From positions 391,561-455,560 of the forward strand of contig NZ_PGGU01000016.1 in NCBI RefSeq assembly GCF_002872075.1: a DNA stretch of 64,000 nucleotides, in the 5' to 3' direction. Shown in pieces: positions 44,588 through 54,748 of the stretch. The translations under genes and the position numbers were made by a program. A model generated the notes under the pieces. The model ran no database searches and was not told where the DNA came from. It saw only the letters and a program-made list of their open reading frames with translations. How positions within the stretch are numbered: the stretch's first letter is position 1; each line of letters starts with the position of its first letter. The DNA is from Microbacterium aurantiacum. GTDB taxonomy: Bacteria; Actinomycetota; Actinomycetes; Actinomycetales; Microbacteriaceae.

Positions 44588-45625
44588 TCAGCCGTGCGCC
44601 ACTCCGGTCGACTCCCGCACCTCGAGCCGGGGCGTCGAGTCGAGGTATGCGGCAGGAGTCGCGCCGCCGAGCACATCGAACAGTCGCCGTGCGGCGTGCG
44701 CGCCGAAGGCGACGACGTCGTGGCTGAGAGTCGTCAGCTTCGGCACCATGTGCCGGCAGATCAGCGAGTCGTCCCAGGCGATGATCGAGACGTCGTCCGG
44801 CACCCGGAGACCGGCCCGGGAGAACACGCCGAGCGACGCGATGGCCATGATGTCGTTGTCGTAGACGAACGCGGTCGGCGGATGCTCCGCATCCAGCGCC
44901 CGCTCGGTCGCCCGCGTCCCCTCCTCCGGGGAGTAATCCGTGCGCAGCAGCATCCCCTCGCACCCGAGGGCTGCGATCTCCTCATGGAACGCCGCATCGC
45001 GGATCTGCGTGTGAGCGAGTTCGGACAGGCCTGCCACACGCGCGATGCGACGGTGTCCGAGGGCGGCGAGCGCCCTGACCGCCTCGCGCATGGCCTCGGC
45101 GTCATCGGTCCACACCGACGTGAGGCCCGGTGCCGCGGTCGGGTCCGCGACAGCCACGGAGGGGAACTCCGGATGCTTCGCGAAGTACTCGGCCCGCGGA
45201 TCGTCGACGTGCAGGTCGACGAGGAGGATGCCGTCGACGCGCCTGGTGGTGCGCCAGCGCCGGAGCGTCTTCAGCTCGCTCTCCGAGTCCGGAGCCACCT
45301 GCAGCAGCAGGCCGTAGCCGCGCGGAGACAGCTCGCTCTCCATTCCGGCGAAGAACTGCATGAAGAACGACTCGACGCCGAGGTTCATCGGGTCGCGTGC
45401 GAGCACGAGACCGAAGCTGTTCGTCTTCTTCGCGGTCAGCGCCTTGGCCGCCGCTCCGGGCGCCCAGCCGAGCTCATCGGCGACGAGGAGGATGCGGGCC
45501 CGGGTGCTCTCGGAGACCCCCTTGCGTCCGTTGAGCGCGAACGAGACGGCGCCGGGGGAAACGCCGGCGCGCGTGGCGATCTCGGCGATCGTGACCGTCT
45601 GCCTCGGGTGCGCACCTGTTCCCAC
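44588..45625 (-). CDS. LacI family regulator of the galactomannan locus
   Basis: A 345-residue regulator. The helix-turn-helix is at about 11-32 (TIAEIATRAGVSPGAVSFAL), followed by a sugar-binding domain ending with PRLEVRESTG. It starts with GTG, 9 bases after the stop of the alpha-galactosidase gene, so it is the third gene of a LacI / GH36 / LacI operon. It may sense galactosyl- or mannosyl-oligosaccharides. Confidence 0.88.
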   Translation of the reverse strand: MGTGAHPRQTVTIAEIATRAGVSPGAVSFALNGRKGVSESTRARILLVADELGWAPGAAAKALTAKKTNSFGLVLARDPMNLGVESFFMQFFAGMESELSPRGYGLLLQVAPDSESELKTLRRWRTTRRVDGILLVDLHVDDPRAEYFAKHPEFPSVAVADPTAAPGLTSVWTDDAEAMREAVRALAALGHRRIARVAGLSELAHTQIRDAAFHEEIAALGCEGMLLRTDYSPEEGTRATERALDAEHPPTAFVYDNDIMAIASLGVFSRAGLRVPDDVSIIAWDDSLICRHMVPKLTTLSHDVVAFGAHAARRLFDVLGGATPAAYLDSTPRLEVRESTGVAHG

Positions 45626-45634
45626 CGTCGTACC

Positions 45635-47770
45635 CTAGACCGCTTCGACGTGCAGCACGAAAGCCTGCACCGGCCAGAGCGCCGGAAGCTGCAGGCCCAC
45701 TTCGGCGAGCACGATTCCGGGGAGCTCGATGCCGTCGCCGGTGAACCACTCCGGCGCCGCCCACCCGTACTTCGTCTCGCCGATCTCCCGGCGCACGCGC
45801 ACACGATAGTTCCTGGCCGGGTCCAGGCCGCCTAGTCGGAGGCGCTCCGCGCGCATGTCCTCCAGGCTCGCGACGGTGGCGATGACGTAGACGGCCGCCG
45901 CCTTCGTCGTGAACCCGGTGACCCGCCATGCCGGATCCCGCAGATCCGCGTGCACGGTGCGGCCACCGTGCACGATCGGCCGCAGTTCCTTGTAGAGAGA
46001 GGTGAAACGCGCGATCGCCGCGGTCTCCTCGTCGGAGCAGCCGAGGATGTCCCACTCGAGCCCGGCCGACCCCATCAGGCTCGTGGCCATCCGGTACGAC
46101 AGCGGGGTCACGCGCCCCGAGCTGTGCGTCTCGGCGGGTCCGACGTGCGCGCCGACGAGCTCGGGCGGCAGCAGCAGCCCGGTCCAGCGCTGGATGTCCT
46201 GTCGCTCCACCGGATCGTTGGAGTCGCTGGCCCATACGCGGTCGGCATGGGCGAGCATTCCGAGGTCGGTGCGCGCCCCGCCGGACGAGCACGATTCGAT
46301 CTCGAGCCCGGGGTGCGCCGCCTTCAGCTCGTCGAACATGCGGTGCGTCGCGAGGGTCTGCTCATGCACGCCGGGGCGGCCGTCGTGCACGCTCTCGACG
46401 AGGTCGCGGTTGTGGTCCCACTTGATGAAGTCGATGCCGAGCTCGGTGACGAGGGCGTCGATCTGACCGAAGACGTGCGCGTAGGCCGCGGGGTTCGCGA
46501 AGTCGAGCACGAACTGCCCGCGCCAGGACAGCGACCTGTCGTGCTCGAGGTGGCGCACGTCGTGCAGCAGCCAGTCCGGATGCGCCCGCGCCACGTCGGA
46601 GTCGAGACTCACCATCTCCGGCTCGAACCACAGGCCGAACTGCATCCCGAGCTCGTGCACCCGGGCGGCGAGCGGGCCGAGACCGTCGGGCCACACCTCG
46701 CGGTCGACGACCCAGTCGCCGAGGCTCGTGCTGTCGTCGCGCCGGCCGGAGAACCAGCCGTCGTCGAGGACGAACCGCTCGACGCCGACGGATGCCGCCC
46801 GCTCTGCGAGAGCCGTCACCTTCGCCGGATCGTGGTCGAAGTACACCGCCTCCCACGTGTTGAGCACGAAGGGACGCACGGACGACGGATGCTCGGTGCG
46901 AGCACGCAGCAGCGTGTGGAACGCCGCGGCGATGCCGTCGAGCCCGGCCTCGGAGTGGGCGAACAGCACGGAGGGCGCCGCCAGCTCCTCGCCGGGGGCG
47001 AGCACGATCTCTCCGGGGCGCAGCACCTCTCCGCCGCCGAGCTGGGTCAACGAGTCGGTGACCCGGTCCACACGGTAGGTGGTATCGGCCGACCACGCGA
47101 CGTGCGCGGCCCACAGCCGGCCATCGGACCAGCGCGGCACGCCCTCCGCGGCGACCATCAGCGTCGGCGAGTCATGGCCGGGGCGTCCGCGCCGGGACTG
47201 GCGCACGGTGGATCCCGCCGGCATCGCCGTCACGACGGGGCGCTTCTCCCGCGCCCAGCGTCCGTCGAAAGTCAGCAGATGGTCCGTCGTCGTCGGCACC
47301 GGGAGGATGCTCTCCAGCCAATCCGCCTCGACCGAGGGCGACCCGGCCGCACCGGTGTGCCGCAGACGCTGATCGACGCGCACGACGCCTCCGGCCTCGA
47401 TCAGAAGCGTGATCGTGAGCTCGAGCGCGGCTGCCTCGTCGACTGCCGTGAAGGTGCAGCGATCCGCCTCGGCATCCGCCCCGATGACAGACCAGCGCAG
47501 ACGCAGCAGCACGCCCTCGGAGCGCAGCTGCATGCCGGGTCGTCCGCTCCACGCATCGGCGTCCTGCGGCGAGAGGGAGACCTGCCAGGGGGCATCCAGC
47601 GTGCGGGGCGCGCTCTGGCGCGACAGTGCGTCGCGCAGGGCGTCGTCGTGACCGTCGAGACGGATCCCGATCGGCGCGCCCCAGTGCAGCACCCGGGGCA
47701 ACCCCTGCCCGGCCGGGTCGATGATGACGGATGTGCCGTGAGCCTCGAGGTGCACGAGCGGGGTGGTCAT
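45635..47770 (-). CDS. Alpha-galactosidase, GH36
   Basis: A 711-residue intracellular enzyme (no signal peptide) with the GH36 domain order: N-terminal beta-sandwich, TIM barrel, C-terminal beta domain. The nucleophile is D452 (IKWDHNRD) and the acid/base is D516 (WASDSND). It removes alpha-1,6-galactose from galactomanno-oligosaccharides or raffinose-type sugars. It lies between two LacI regulators and opposite to a mannan-degrading operon, which points to galactomannan side-chain removal. The start overlaps the upstream LacI stop (ATGA). Confidence 0.93.
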   Translation of the reverse strand: MTTPLVHLEAHGTSVIIDPAGQGLPRVLHWGAPIGIRLDGHDDALRDALSRQSAPRTLDAPWQVSLSPQDADAWSGRPGMQLRSEGVLLRLRWSVIGADAEADRCTFTAVDEAAALELTITLLIEAGGVVRVDQRLRHTGAAGSPSVEADWLESILPVPTTTDHLLTFDGRWAREKRPVVTAMPAGSTVRQSRRGRPGHDSPTLMVAAEGVPRWSDGRLWAAHVAWSADTTYRVDRVTDSLTQLGGGEVLRPGEIVLAPGEELAAPSVLFAHSEAGLDGIAAAFHTLLRARTEHPSSVRPFVLNTWEAVYFDHDPAKVTALAERAASVGVERFVLDDGWFSGRRDDSTSLGDWVVDREVWPDGLGPLAARVHELGMQFGLWFEPEMVSLDSDVARAHPDWLLHDVRHLEHDRSLSWRGQFVLDFANPAAYAHVFGQIDALVTELGIDFIKWDHNRDLVESVHDGRPGVHEQTLATHRMFDELKAAHPGLEIESCSSGGARTDLGMLAHADRVWASDSNDPVERQDIQRWTGLLLPPELVGAHVGPAETHSSGRVTPLSYRMATSLMGSAGLEWDILGCSDEETAAIARFTSLYKELRPIVHGGRTVHADLRDPAWRVTGFTTKAAAVYVIATVASLEDMRAERLRLGGLDPARNYRVRVRREIGETKYGWAAPEWFTGDGIELPGIVLAEVGLQLPALWPVQAFVLHVEAV

Positions 47771-48795
47771 CGATTATCTCCTTCAGGGGTGGGGGGACGC
47801 TCGCCGGAGCCGCGCTCGACCAGCCAGGTCGGAAGCTCGATCTGGCTGGTGAAGCCGGTCGGCTCGGCCATGCGTGCGATGGCGAGCTTCGCCGCGCGAC
47901 GGCCGAGCTCGACGGGATCGTATGACACCACGGTGATGCCGAGCACGTCGGCGGTGTCGAAGTCGTCGAAGCCGATCAGGGCCGGTTCGGTGCGGCCCGG
48001 CCGGGCGCGGAAGGCGCGCAGCGCGCCGATGGTCATCCTGTTGTTGCCGGTGAGGATCGCGGTCGGCGGGTCTGGTTCGTCGAGAAGAGCGCCGATGATG
48101 TCTTCGCCCTGCACCGACTTGTCGTCGGCCAGTCGTTCGAGCTCAGCGGTGTCACGCACGCCGTATGCGGCCATGGCCTCGCGATAGCCGCGCAGGCGCT
48201 CGGCCTGCGTGTAGACGTCGGCGGGGTTGCAGGCGTAGGCGATGCGCCGGTGGCCGAGTTCCAGAAGCCGCACCGTCGCATCATGGGCGCCTCGGCGATT
48301 CTCGAGCACGATCGAGTCGGCGACGAGGTTGCGAGCCGGACGATCGAGGGCGATGACGGGTGTGCCCAGCTGCCGTTCACCTTCGAGATACGACTGATCG
48401 TCGGCCACCGGGATGAGCAGGAGGGCGCCGATGCGCTGCGCGAGCAGGGCGTCGGCCACCCGCTCCTCGCCGTCAGGGGTGTCGTCGGTGGTCGCGACGA
48501 TGAGTGCGTGGCCGGTGCTGCGCAGTTCTTCCTCGATGCCCGAGGCGACCTTGTAGTAGAACGGGTTGCCGAGATCTCCCATGATGAAGCCGATGGCGTT
48601 CGTGGCGCCTCCGCGGCGGAGGCTGCGTGCCAGCGTGTTCGGGCGGAAGCGCAGCCGCTTCGCGGCGCTGAGCACTCGCTCGACGGTCTCAGGCGCGACG
48701 AGCTCACGATCGGCGTAGACGCGGGAGACGGTCTTCGAACTGACGCCGGCGAGGCGGGCGACGTCGTCGAGCGTCGCCCTGGGCTGCACTGCCAT
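47767..48795 (-). CDS. LacI family regulator, divergent from the sugar ABC operon
   Basis: A 342-residue regulator. The helix-turn-helix is at about 8-27 (TLDDVARLAGVSSKTVSRVY). The sensor domain has the typical IGFDDFDTADVLGITVVSYD segment. The ATG at 48795 has AAGGAG 6 bases upstream; a longer frame to 48879 would run through the promoter. It is the first gene of the LacI / GH36 / LacI operon and lies opposite the ABC transporter operon, with operator-like sites between. It likely represses both in the absence of manno-oligosaccharides. Confidence 0.92.
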   Translation of the reverse strand: MAVQPRATLDDVARLAGVSSKTVSRVYADRELVAPETVERVLSAAKRLRFRPNTLARSLRRGGATNAIGFIMGDLGNPFYYKVASGIEEELRSTGHALIVATTDDTPDGEERVADALLAQRIGALLLIPVADDQSYLEGERQLGTPVIALDRPARNLVADSIVLENRRGAHDATVRLLELGHRRIAYACNPADVYTQAERLRGYREAMAAYGVRDTAELERLADDKSVQGEDIIGALLDEPDPPTAILTGNNRMTIGALRAFRARPGRTEPALIGFDDFDTADVLGITVVSYDPVELGRRAAKLAIARMAEPTGFTSQIELPTWLVERGSGERPPTPEGDNR

Positions 48796-48845
48796 GTCCG
48801 CTCCTTCGCCTCGCGTTCCGCAGGGAGAGCCTAGCAAAGGCGATG

Positions 48846-48861
48846 TCGATATGTCTATCGA
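48846..48861. promoter_or_regulatory. Inverted repeat TCGATA-TGTC-TATCGA
   Basis: Perfect 6-base arms lie 51 bases upstream of the LacI start in the divergent spacer. It may be an operator or part of the LacI promoter. The 286-base spacer (48796-49081) is clearly richer in A+T than the coding DNA and holds no gene. Confidence 0.5.
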
Positions 48862-48983
48862 AGGACATTTACGCGACATTAGCTGGGTACGTCAAGAGTT
48901 GCGCCACTTTAAAAAGCCAGTTCAAAGCGATTTAGGGCATGGATCTCGCCTTCGATCTTGCGTCGGACAGCGCTGACATTTAG

Positions 48984-48999
48984 TTGCGAAACGCTTACA
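48984..48999. promoter_or_regulatory. LacI-type operator of the sugar ABC operon
   Basis: TTGCGAAACGCTTACA has the GAAACG-centred form seen in many LacI-family operators (GAAACGNTTNCA-like). It lies about 80 bases before the first ABC gene, where the promoter should be. Confidence 0.6.
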
Positions 49000-49081
49000 G
49001 CGCGGCCTAATCTGTCCCGAGCAGCCCCACGGCACACCGGGGCGGCCCCAGTTCAAGGGTGAACCTGACAGGAGTCCTCAC

Positions 49082-50395
49082 ATGGCAAAGAAGACAGTGG
49101 TGGCAGCAGCGGCGCTCGCCGTGACGGCGATCGCATTGACCGGATGCTCGGCGGGTGGCGAGAGCGACCCCGACAACACGATCGACGGCGAGGTGAAGGG
49201 CGACGTCAAGGTGGTCACCTGGCGCACCGACCTCGTCGAGGACGGCACCTTCGAGGCGTACGCCGAGGAGTTCAACAAGGAGTACCCCGACGTGAAGCTC
49301 ACGTTCGAGGGCATCACCGACTACGAGGGGGAGATGAAGACCCGCCTCTCCACGAAGAACTACGGCGACGTCATCGGCATCCCGACCATGCAGCCCAGCC
49401 AGTTCGAGCAGTTCCTCGAGCCGCTCGGCGAGACGAGCGACTTCGCCGAGACCTACCGGTTCCTGAACACGCACACCTACGACGGCACCCAGTACGGCCT
49501 TGCCATCGGCGGGAACGCCCAGGGCGTGCTCTACAACAAGAAGGTCTTCGAAGAGGCCGGCGTCACAGAACTTCCCAAGACGCACGACGAGTTCCTCGAC
49601 GCTCTGAAGAAGGTCAAGGACGGTACAGACGCGATTCCGCTCTACACCAACTACAAGGACGGCTGGCCGCTGTCGCAGGCGTTCAGCAACCTCGGCTCCA
49701 TCACCAACGACCCTGACGCCGGCATCCACATGGCCAAGGACGATGCTCCGTGGACCGAGGGCACCGACATCTACGCGATCGACTCGCTCCTCTATGACGC
49801 CGTCGAGGCCGGCCTCACCGAGCCCGACCCGCTGACGACCAACTGGGAGCAGTCCAAGATCGACATCGGCACCGGCAAGATCGCGGCCATGACGCTCGGA
49901 TCGTGGGCCATCTCGCAGATGCAGGCGGCTGCGGAGGACAACGGGGCGTCGGCCGACGACATCGGCTACATGGCCTTCCCCTCCACCGTCGACGGCACGC
50001 AGTACTCCATCATCGGCGGCGACTACAACCTCGGTGTCAGCAAGCACTCGAAGAACAAGGCCGCGGCGTGGGCGTTCATCCAGTGGCTCATCGAGGACTC
50101 GGGCTTCACCGAGACCCAGGGCATGATCTCGACCGTCAGCGAGAAGGAGCTTCCCGCGAACCTGGGCGATTTCACCGTGGAGAAGGTCGAGCTCATGGAG
50201 ACCAACCCGGCACCGGCCGGTGAGGAGAGCCTGCTCAGCGACGTGTCCAACGACTCGCAGATCGACCTGTGGGGCCAGATCTACCGTCAGAAGCTCGTCG
50301 ACATCGCTCGCGGCGCCGCCGAGGGCGACAAGGAGAGCTACTTCGCCGAACTCAACGAGCGCTGGGCGGCCTCGGTCGCGAAGCTCGCCGAGTGA
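49082..50395 (+). CDS. Sugar ABC transporter substrate-binding lipoprotein
   Basis: A 437-residue extracellular lipoprotein. The signal peptide ends at the lipobox ALTGC (lipidated C22). The mature part is a type II solute-binding protein of the CUT1 family, which carries oligosaccharides to the permeases. AGGAG 7 bases upstream supports the start. It is the first gene of an operon with two permeases and two glycosidases of mannan breakdown, so manno-oligosaccharides are the likely ligand. No ABC ATPase is encoded nearby. Confidence 0.93.
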   Translation: MAKKTVVAAAALAVTAIALTGCSAGGESDPDNTIDGEVKGDVKVVTWRTDLVEDGTFEAYAEEFNKEYPDVKLTFEGITDYEGEMKTRLSTKNYGDVIGIPTMQPSQFEQFLEPLGETSDFAETYRFLNTHTYDGTQYGLAIGGNAQGVLYNKKVFEEAGVTELPKTHDEFLDALKKVKDGTDAIPLYTNYKDGWPLSQAFSNLGSITNDPDAGIHMAKDDAPWTEGTDIYAIDSLLYDAVEAGLTEPDPLTTNWEQSKIDIGTGKIAAMTLGSWAISQMQAAAEDNGASADDIGYMAFPSTVDGTQYSIIGGDYNLGVSKHSKNKAAAWAFIQWLIEDSGFTETQGMISTVSEKELPANLGDFTVEKVELMETNPAPAGEESLLSDVSNDSQIDLWGQIYRQKLVDIARGAAEGDKESYFAELNERWAASVAKLAE

Positions 50396-50427
50396 CGGAC
50401 TGAATCGACGCGACGGAGAGTGTGACG

Positions 50428-51390
50428 ATGGCGATCACGACGACACCGGAGACGGTCGTCGGCAGCGCACCGGAGGGCCGCATCGAGCGGCCCTCCGGCC
50501 GCGCCACGACCCGCGCGACGCGCGGAAAGGTGATGCGGCGGCTCACGCCGTACCTGTTCATCGCCGTTGCCGTCGGCCTGCTGCTGCTGCTGACTTACTG
50601 GCCCGCGGTGAATCTGATCTGGTACAGCTTCACCGACTGGGACGGGCTCGACCTCGAGAAGAACTTCATCGGACTCGACAACTACGTTCAGGTGTTCACC
50701 GATCCGCGCATCCTCCAGGTGTTCGGGGTCAGCCTGTACTACTTCGCGGCCTCCTTCGTGCAGATGGGCCTCGCTCTCTACTTCGCCACGATCCTCAGCT
50801 TCTCGACACGGTTCCAGAACCTGTTCCGCGGCATCCTGTTCTTCCCCTACCTGATCAACGGCGTCGCGATCGGCTTCGTCTTCCTCTACCTGTTCCAGCC
50901 GGGTGGCACGCTCGACACGGTGCTGTCGTGGTTCGGGGTTTCCGAGTCTCCGCAGTGGCTGGGCGACCCCGACATCGCCAACTGGTCGCTCGCGGGCACC
51001 AGTGTCTGGCGTTACATGGGCATGAACTTCGTTCTGTTCCTCGGTGCCATCCAGTCTCTGCCCAGTGAGCTCTATGAGGCAGCCGAACTCGACGGCGCCA
51101 GCAGATGGCAGCAGTTCTGGGCGATCGTGTTCCCCGGCATCCGCCGTGTGATCGGGCTCTCCTTCATCCTCGCCGTCGCCGGCTCCCTCAGCGTCTTCGA
51201 GATCCCGTTCATCATGACCGGCGGCGCCAACGGCACGTCGACGTTCGTGATCCAGACGATCCAGTCCGCGTTCAACTTCCGCCAGGTCGGCCTCGCCTCC
51301 GCGATGGCCGTGGTGCTGCTCCTCATCGTGCTGGCGGTCACCTGGATCCAGCGCAGGCTCTTCCCCGACGAGAAGGTGGATCTGACATGA
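50428..51390 (+). CDS. Sugar ABC transporter permease (MalF type)
   Basis: A 320-residue, six-helix permease. The EAA loop ELDGASRWQQFWAIVFPGI near 215-235 is where the ATPase docks. I start at ATG 50428, which has GGAGAG 7 bases upstream; a GTG at 50422 is in frame. Stop overlaps the next gene (ATGA). Confidence 0.93.
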   Translation: MAITTTPETVVGSAPEGRIERPSGRATTRATRGKVMRRLTPYLFIAVAVGLLLLLTYWPAVNLIWYSFTDWDGLDLEKNFIGLDNYVQVFTDPRILQVFGVSLYYFAASFVQMGLALYFATILSFSTRFQNLFRGILFFPYLINGVAIGFVFLYLFQPGGTLDTVLSWFGVSESPQWLGDPDIANWSLAGTSVWRYMGMNFVLFLGAIQSLPSELYEAAELDGASRWQQFWAIVFPGIRRVIGLSFILAVAGSLSVFEIPFIMTGGANGTSTFVIQTIQSAFNFRQVGLASAMAVVLLLIVLAVTWIQRRLFPDEKVDLT

Positions 51391-52283
51391 CCGCCACGAC
51401 CACGAACCCCGCCGTCAATCCGCGGGGCCGCACGCGCCGCGGACCCGACCTGGTCGCCATCCGTGCGCGAGGCGTCTCGGCCAGCACCGCGAAGTACCTC
51501 AGCCTGATCATCGCGGCGCTGTGCACGCTGCTGCCTCTGGTCTCCGTGGTCTTCGCGAGCCTCAAGACGGCGCAGGAGTACGGTGCCACGGGCGCGCTCG
51601 AACCCCCGCAGAACTGGTTCAACTTCGAGAACTTCGTCACCGCGTTCACCCGGGGCGACATGCTCATCGGCTTCGTGAACACGCTGATCGTGCTGGGCGT
51701 CTCGCTGGTCGGCACGATCATCCTCGGAACGATGACCGCGTATGCGCTCGACCGGTTCGAGTTCCGTGGACGCAAGCTCGTGATGGGCCTGTTCCTGGTG
51801 GCGACGCTCATTCCGAGCGTGACGAGTCAGGTCGCGACCTTCCAGGTGATCAACGGCCTGGGGCTCTACGACACCAAGGCCGCACTGATCCTGCTCTTCA
51901 TGGGCACCGACATCATCGCGATCTACCTGTTCATCCAGTTCATGGCGTCGATCCCCGTCTCGCTCGACGAGGCGGCTATGATCGACGGCGCCAACAGGTG
52001 GACGATCTACTGGCGGATCATCCTGCCGCTGCTCAAGCCCGCGATCGCAACGGTCGTGATCATCAAGGGCATCGCGGTGTACAACGAGTTCTACTCGCCG
52101 TTCCTCTACCTGCCCTCAGAAGATCTCATCTCGACCTCCCTGTTCCGGTTCAAGGGCCCGTTCGGCTCGCAGTGGGAGATCATCTCCGCCGGCGCACTCA
52201 TCGTCATCGTCCCGACCCTCATCGCGTTCCTGCTTCTGCAGCGATGGATCTACAAGGGCCTCACCTCCGGAGCCGTCAAATGA
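51387..52283 (+). CDS. Sugar ABC transporter permease (MalG type)
   Basis: A 298-residue, six-helix permease with the EAA loop DEAAMIDGANRWTIYWRIIL. It pairs with the upstream MalF-type permease to form the channel of a CUT1 importer. It is translationally coupled at both ends (ATGA overlaps), the downstream partner being beta-mannosidase. Confidence 0.93.
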   Translation: MTATTTNPAVNPRGRTRRGPDLVAIRARGVSASTAKYLSLIIAALCTLLPLVSVVFASLKTAQEYGATGALEPPQNWFNFENFVTAFTRGDMLIGFVNTLIVLGVSLVGTIILGTMTAYALDRFEFRGRKLVMGLFLVATLIPSVTSQVATFQVINGLGLYDTKAALILLFMGTDIIAIYLFIQFMASIPVSLDEAAMIDGANRWTIYWRIILPLLKPAIATVVIIKGIAVYNEFYSPFLYLPSEDLISTSLFRFKGPFGSQWEIISAGALIVIVPTLIAFLLLQRWIYKGLTSGAVK

Positions 52284-54748
52284 CCCTCGACCTTCCCACC
52301 ACGCTCATCGCCCCGATCCGCCGGGACCTGCACTCCGGATGGAGCCTCACCGCCGCATCCGGACCGGTGCCGGAGACGTTCGCGCTCCCCGATGCCGTGC
52401 CGGCCGCCGTGCCGGGCTGCGTGCACACCGACCTGCTCGCGGCCGGCCTCATCCCCGACCCGTACCTCGACGACAACGAGGCGCTCCTCGCCTGGATCGG
52501 CCTCGTCGACTGGACGTATGCGACGAGCTTCGACTGGGCGCCCGACGCGCACGAGCGGCATGACCTGGTGTTCGACGGTCTCGACACCGCGGCGACGGTC
52601 CGCCTCAACGGGCAGGTCGTGCTCGAGACGGCGAACCAGCACCGCTCCTTCCGCGTCGACGTGCGGGCCCTGCTGGTCGAGGGCGCGAACTCGCTCGAGG
52701 TCGCCTTCCGTTCGCCGATCCGGTACGCCAACGCGCAGAGCCTCGAGCTCGGCGCCCGCCCACGCCCATATCCGCTGCCGTACGAGGCGATCCGCAAGTC
52801 CGCGTCGAACTTCGGCTGGGACTGGGGCATCGCCACCTACACCTCCGGCATCTGGCGACCGGTGCGCCTGGAGTCCTGGTCGGTCGCGCGCATCGCGGAG
52901 GCCCGGTTCGCGGCCGCCCCCACGTCAGTCGGAGGCCGGGTCGACATCGACATCGAGGTCGAGCGGGCGGATGCCGCGACCTCGCCGCTCACGGTCGTGG
53001 CGTCGCTCGGCGGATCGAGTGTCTCGGCGCAGGTCGTCGGGGACAGCGCCTCGGTCGCAGTCGAGGCCGCCGACGCCGAGCGCTGGTGGCCCGTCGGTCA
53101 CGGCGAGCAGCCGCTGTACGAGGCATCCGTCTCCCTTCGCCACGACGACGGCGTGCTCGACGAGACGACCCGCCGCGTCGGGTTCCGCACCGTCGAGTGG
53201 AACACCGCGCCGGATGCGGAGGGCACCCCGTTCACGCTCGTCGTGAACGGGCGGCCGATCTTCGTGAAGGGTGTCAACTGGATCCCGGATGATGCCCTGC
53301 CCGTGCGGGTCGATCGCGCGCGGTACGAGCGCCGGCTGCGTCAGGCCGTCGCCGCGAACCTCAACCTCGTGCGGGTGTGGGGCGGCGGCATCTACGAGTC
53401 CGAGGACTTCTACGAACTCTGCGACGAGCTGGGCCTGCTGACCTGGCAGGACTTCCTGTTCGCCTGCGCGGCGTACCCGGAGGAGGAGCCGCTGCGCAGC
53501 GAGATCGAGGCCGAGGCGCGCCAGCAGATCCCCCGGCTCGCAGCGCACCCCTCCCTGGTGCTGCTCACCGGCAACAACGAGAACCTGTGGGGGTTCGAGG
53601 ACTGGGGGTGGAAGACCTCCCTCGACGGCAGCACCTGGGGTGCGTACTACTACCACGAGCTCTTCCCGAAGCTGGTCGCTGAGCTCGCCCCGCAGGTGCC
53701 GTACAGCCCCGGCAGCCCGTTCAGCCCCGGCGGCGAGCATCCGAATGCGGAGTCGCACGGCAGCATGCACCTGTGGGAGCAGTGGAACCGCCTCGACTAC
53801 CCGACCTACCGCGACCAGCGCCCGCGCTTCGTCGCCGAGTTCGGCTGGCAGGGTCCGCCAGCCTGGTCGACGCTGGTGCGGTCGGTCTCGGACTCGCCTC
53901 TCACCCCCGAGTCGCCCGGCATGGTCGTGCACCAGAAGGCTCTCGAGGGGAACACGAAGCTCACGAACGGGCTGCTCCCGCACTACCGGATGCCGAGGGA
54001 CATGGAGAGCTGGCACTGGGCGATGCAGCTGAACCAGGCGAACGCGGTGCGCTTCGCGCTGGAGCACTTCCGCTCCTCGGCGCCGCACACGATGGGAGCC
54101 GTCGTCTGGCAGCTCAACGACTGCTGGCCGGTCACCTCATGGGCCGCGATCGACGGCGACGAGCGACTGAAGCCGCTGTGGCATGCGCTCAAGCTGGCGT
54201 TCGCGCCGCGCGTGGTGTCGGTGCAGCCGCGGCGCGATGGGCTGGCTGCGGTGCTCTCGAACGACAGCGCCTCCGCGTGGGAGGGCGCGCTGGCGGTGCG
54301 GCGCCTGTCGTTCGACGGCGCCTCGCTGGCGACCGTGGACGTGCCGTTCAGGGTCGAGGCATGGGGTGCGGCGACGATCGCGCTCGATGCATCGGTGACG
54401 GCTCCGGCGGATGCCTCCACCGAGGTGCTCGTGGTGGATGCCGGCGAGCGGGGCTTCTGGTTCTACGCCGAGCCGCGCGACTCGGCGCTCGCCGCGGCGT
54501 CGCTGTCGTTCCAGACGACGCCGGTCGAGGGCGGCACCGAGGTGCGGGTGACCGCGGCGAACCTGGTTCGCGATCTCTCACTGCTCGTCGACAAGGTCGA
54601 CCCGGCCGCCTTCACCGAGGACGGCCTGGTGACGCTGCTGCCCGGCGAGACCGCGACCTTCGTGGTGCGGCATCCGGCCGGCGTGGATGCCGAGGCGTTC
54701 ATCTCGGCGAGCGTCGTCCGCACCGCGAACGAGCTGGTCGCGCTGTGA
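52280..54748 (+). CDS. Beta-mannosidase, GH2
   Basis: An 822-residue cytoplasmic enzyme. Domain order is a galactose-binding-like N-terminal domain, immunoglobulin-like domain, TIM barrel, and C-terminal domains. The acid/base is E434 (TGNNEN) and the nucleophile is E520 (VAEFGWQG), the GH2 mannosidase pattern. It releases mannose from the non-reducing end of manno-oligosaccharides. Its start overlaps the permease stop (ATGA), tying hydrolysis to uptake. Confidence 0.93.
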   Translation: MTLDLPTTLIAPIRRDLHSGWSLTAASGPVPETFALPDAVPAAVPGCVHTDLLAAGLIPDPYLDDNEALLAWIGLVDWTYATSFDWAPDAHERHDLVFDGLDTAATVRLNGQVVLETANQHRSFRVDVRALLVEGANSLEVAFRSPIRYANAQSLELGARPRPYPLPYEAIRKSASNFGWDWGIATYTSGIWRPVRLESWSVARIAEARFAAAPTSVGGRVDIDIEVERADAATSPLTVVASLGGSSVSAQVVGDSASVAVEAADAERWWPVGHGEQPLYEASVSLRHDDGVLDETTRRVGFRTVEWNTAPDAEGTPFTLVVNGRPIFVKGVNWIPDDALPVRVDRARYERRLRQAVAANLNLVRVWGGGIYESEDFYELCDELGLLTWQDFLFACAAYPEEEPLRSEIEAEARQQIPRLAAHPSLVLLTGNNENLWGFEDWGWKTSLDGSTWGAYYYHELFPKLVAELAPQVPYSPGSPFSPGGEHPNAESHGSMHLWEQWNRLDYPTYRDQRPRFVAEFGWQGPPAWSTLVRSVSDSPLTPESPGMVVHQKALEGNTKLTNGLLPHYRMPRDMESWHWAMQLNQANAVRFALEHFRSSAPHTMGAVVWQLNDCWPVTSWAAIDGDERLKPLWHALKLAFAPRVVSVQPRRDGLAAVLSNDSASAWEGALAVRRLSFDGASLATVDVPFRVEAWGAATIALDASVTAPADASTEVLVVDAGERGFWFYAEPRDSALAAASLSFQTTPVEGGTEVRVTAANLVRDLSLLVDKVDPAAFTEDGLVTLLPGETATFVVRHPAGVDAEAFISASVVRTANELVAL

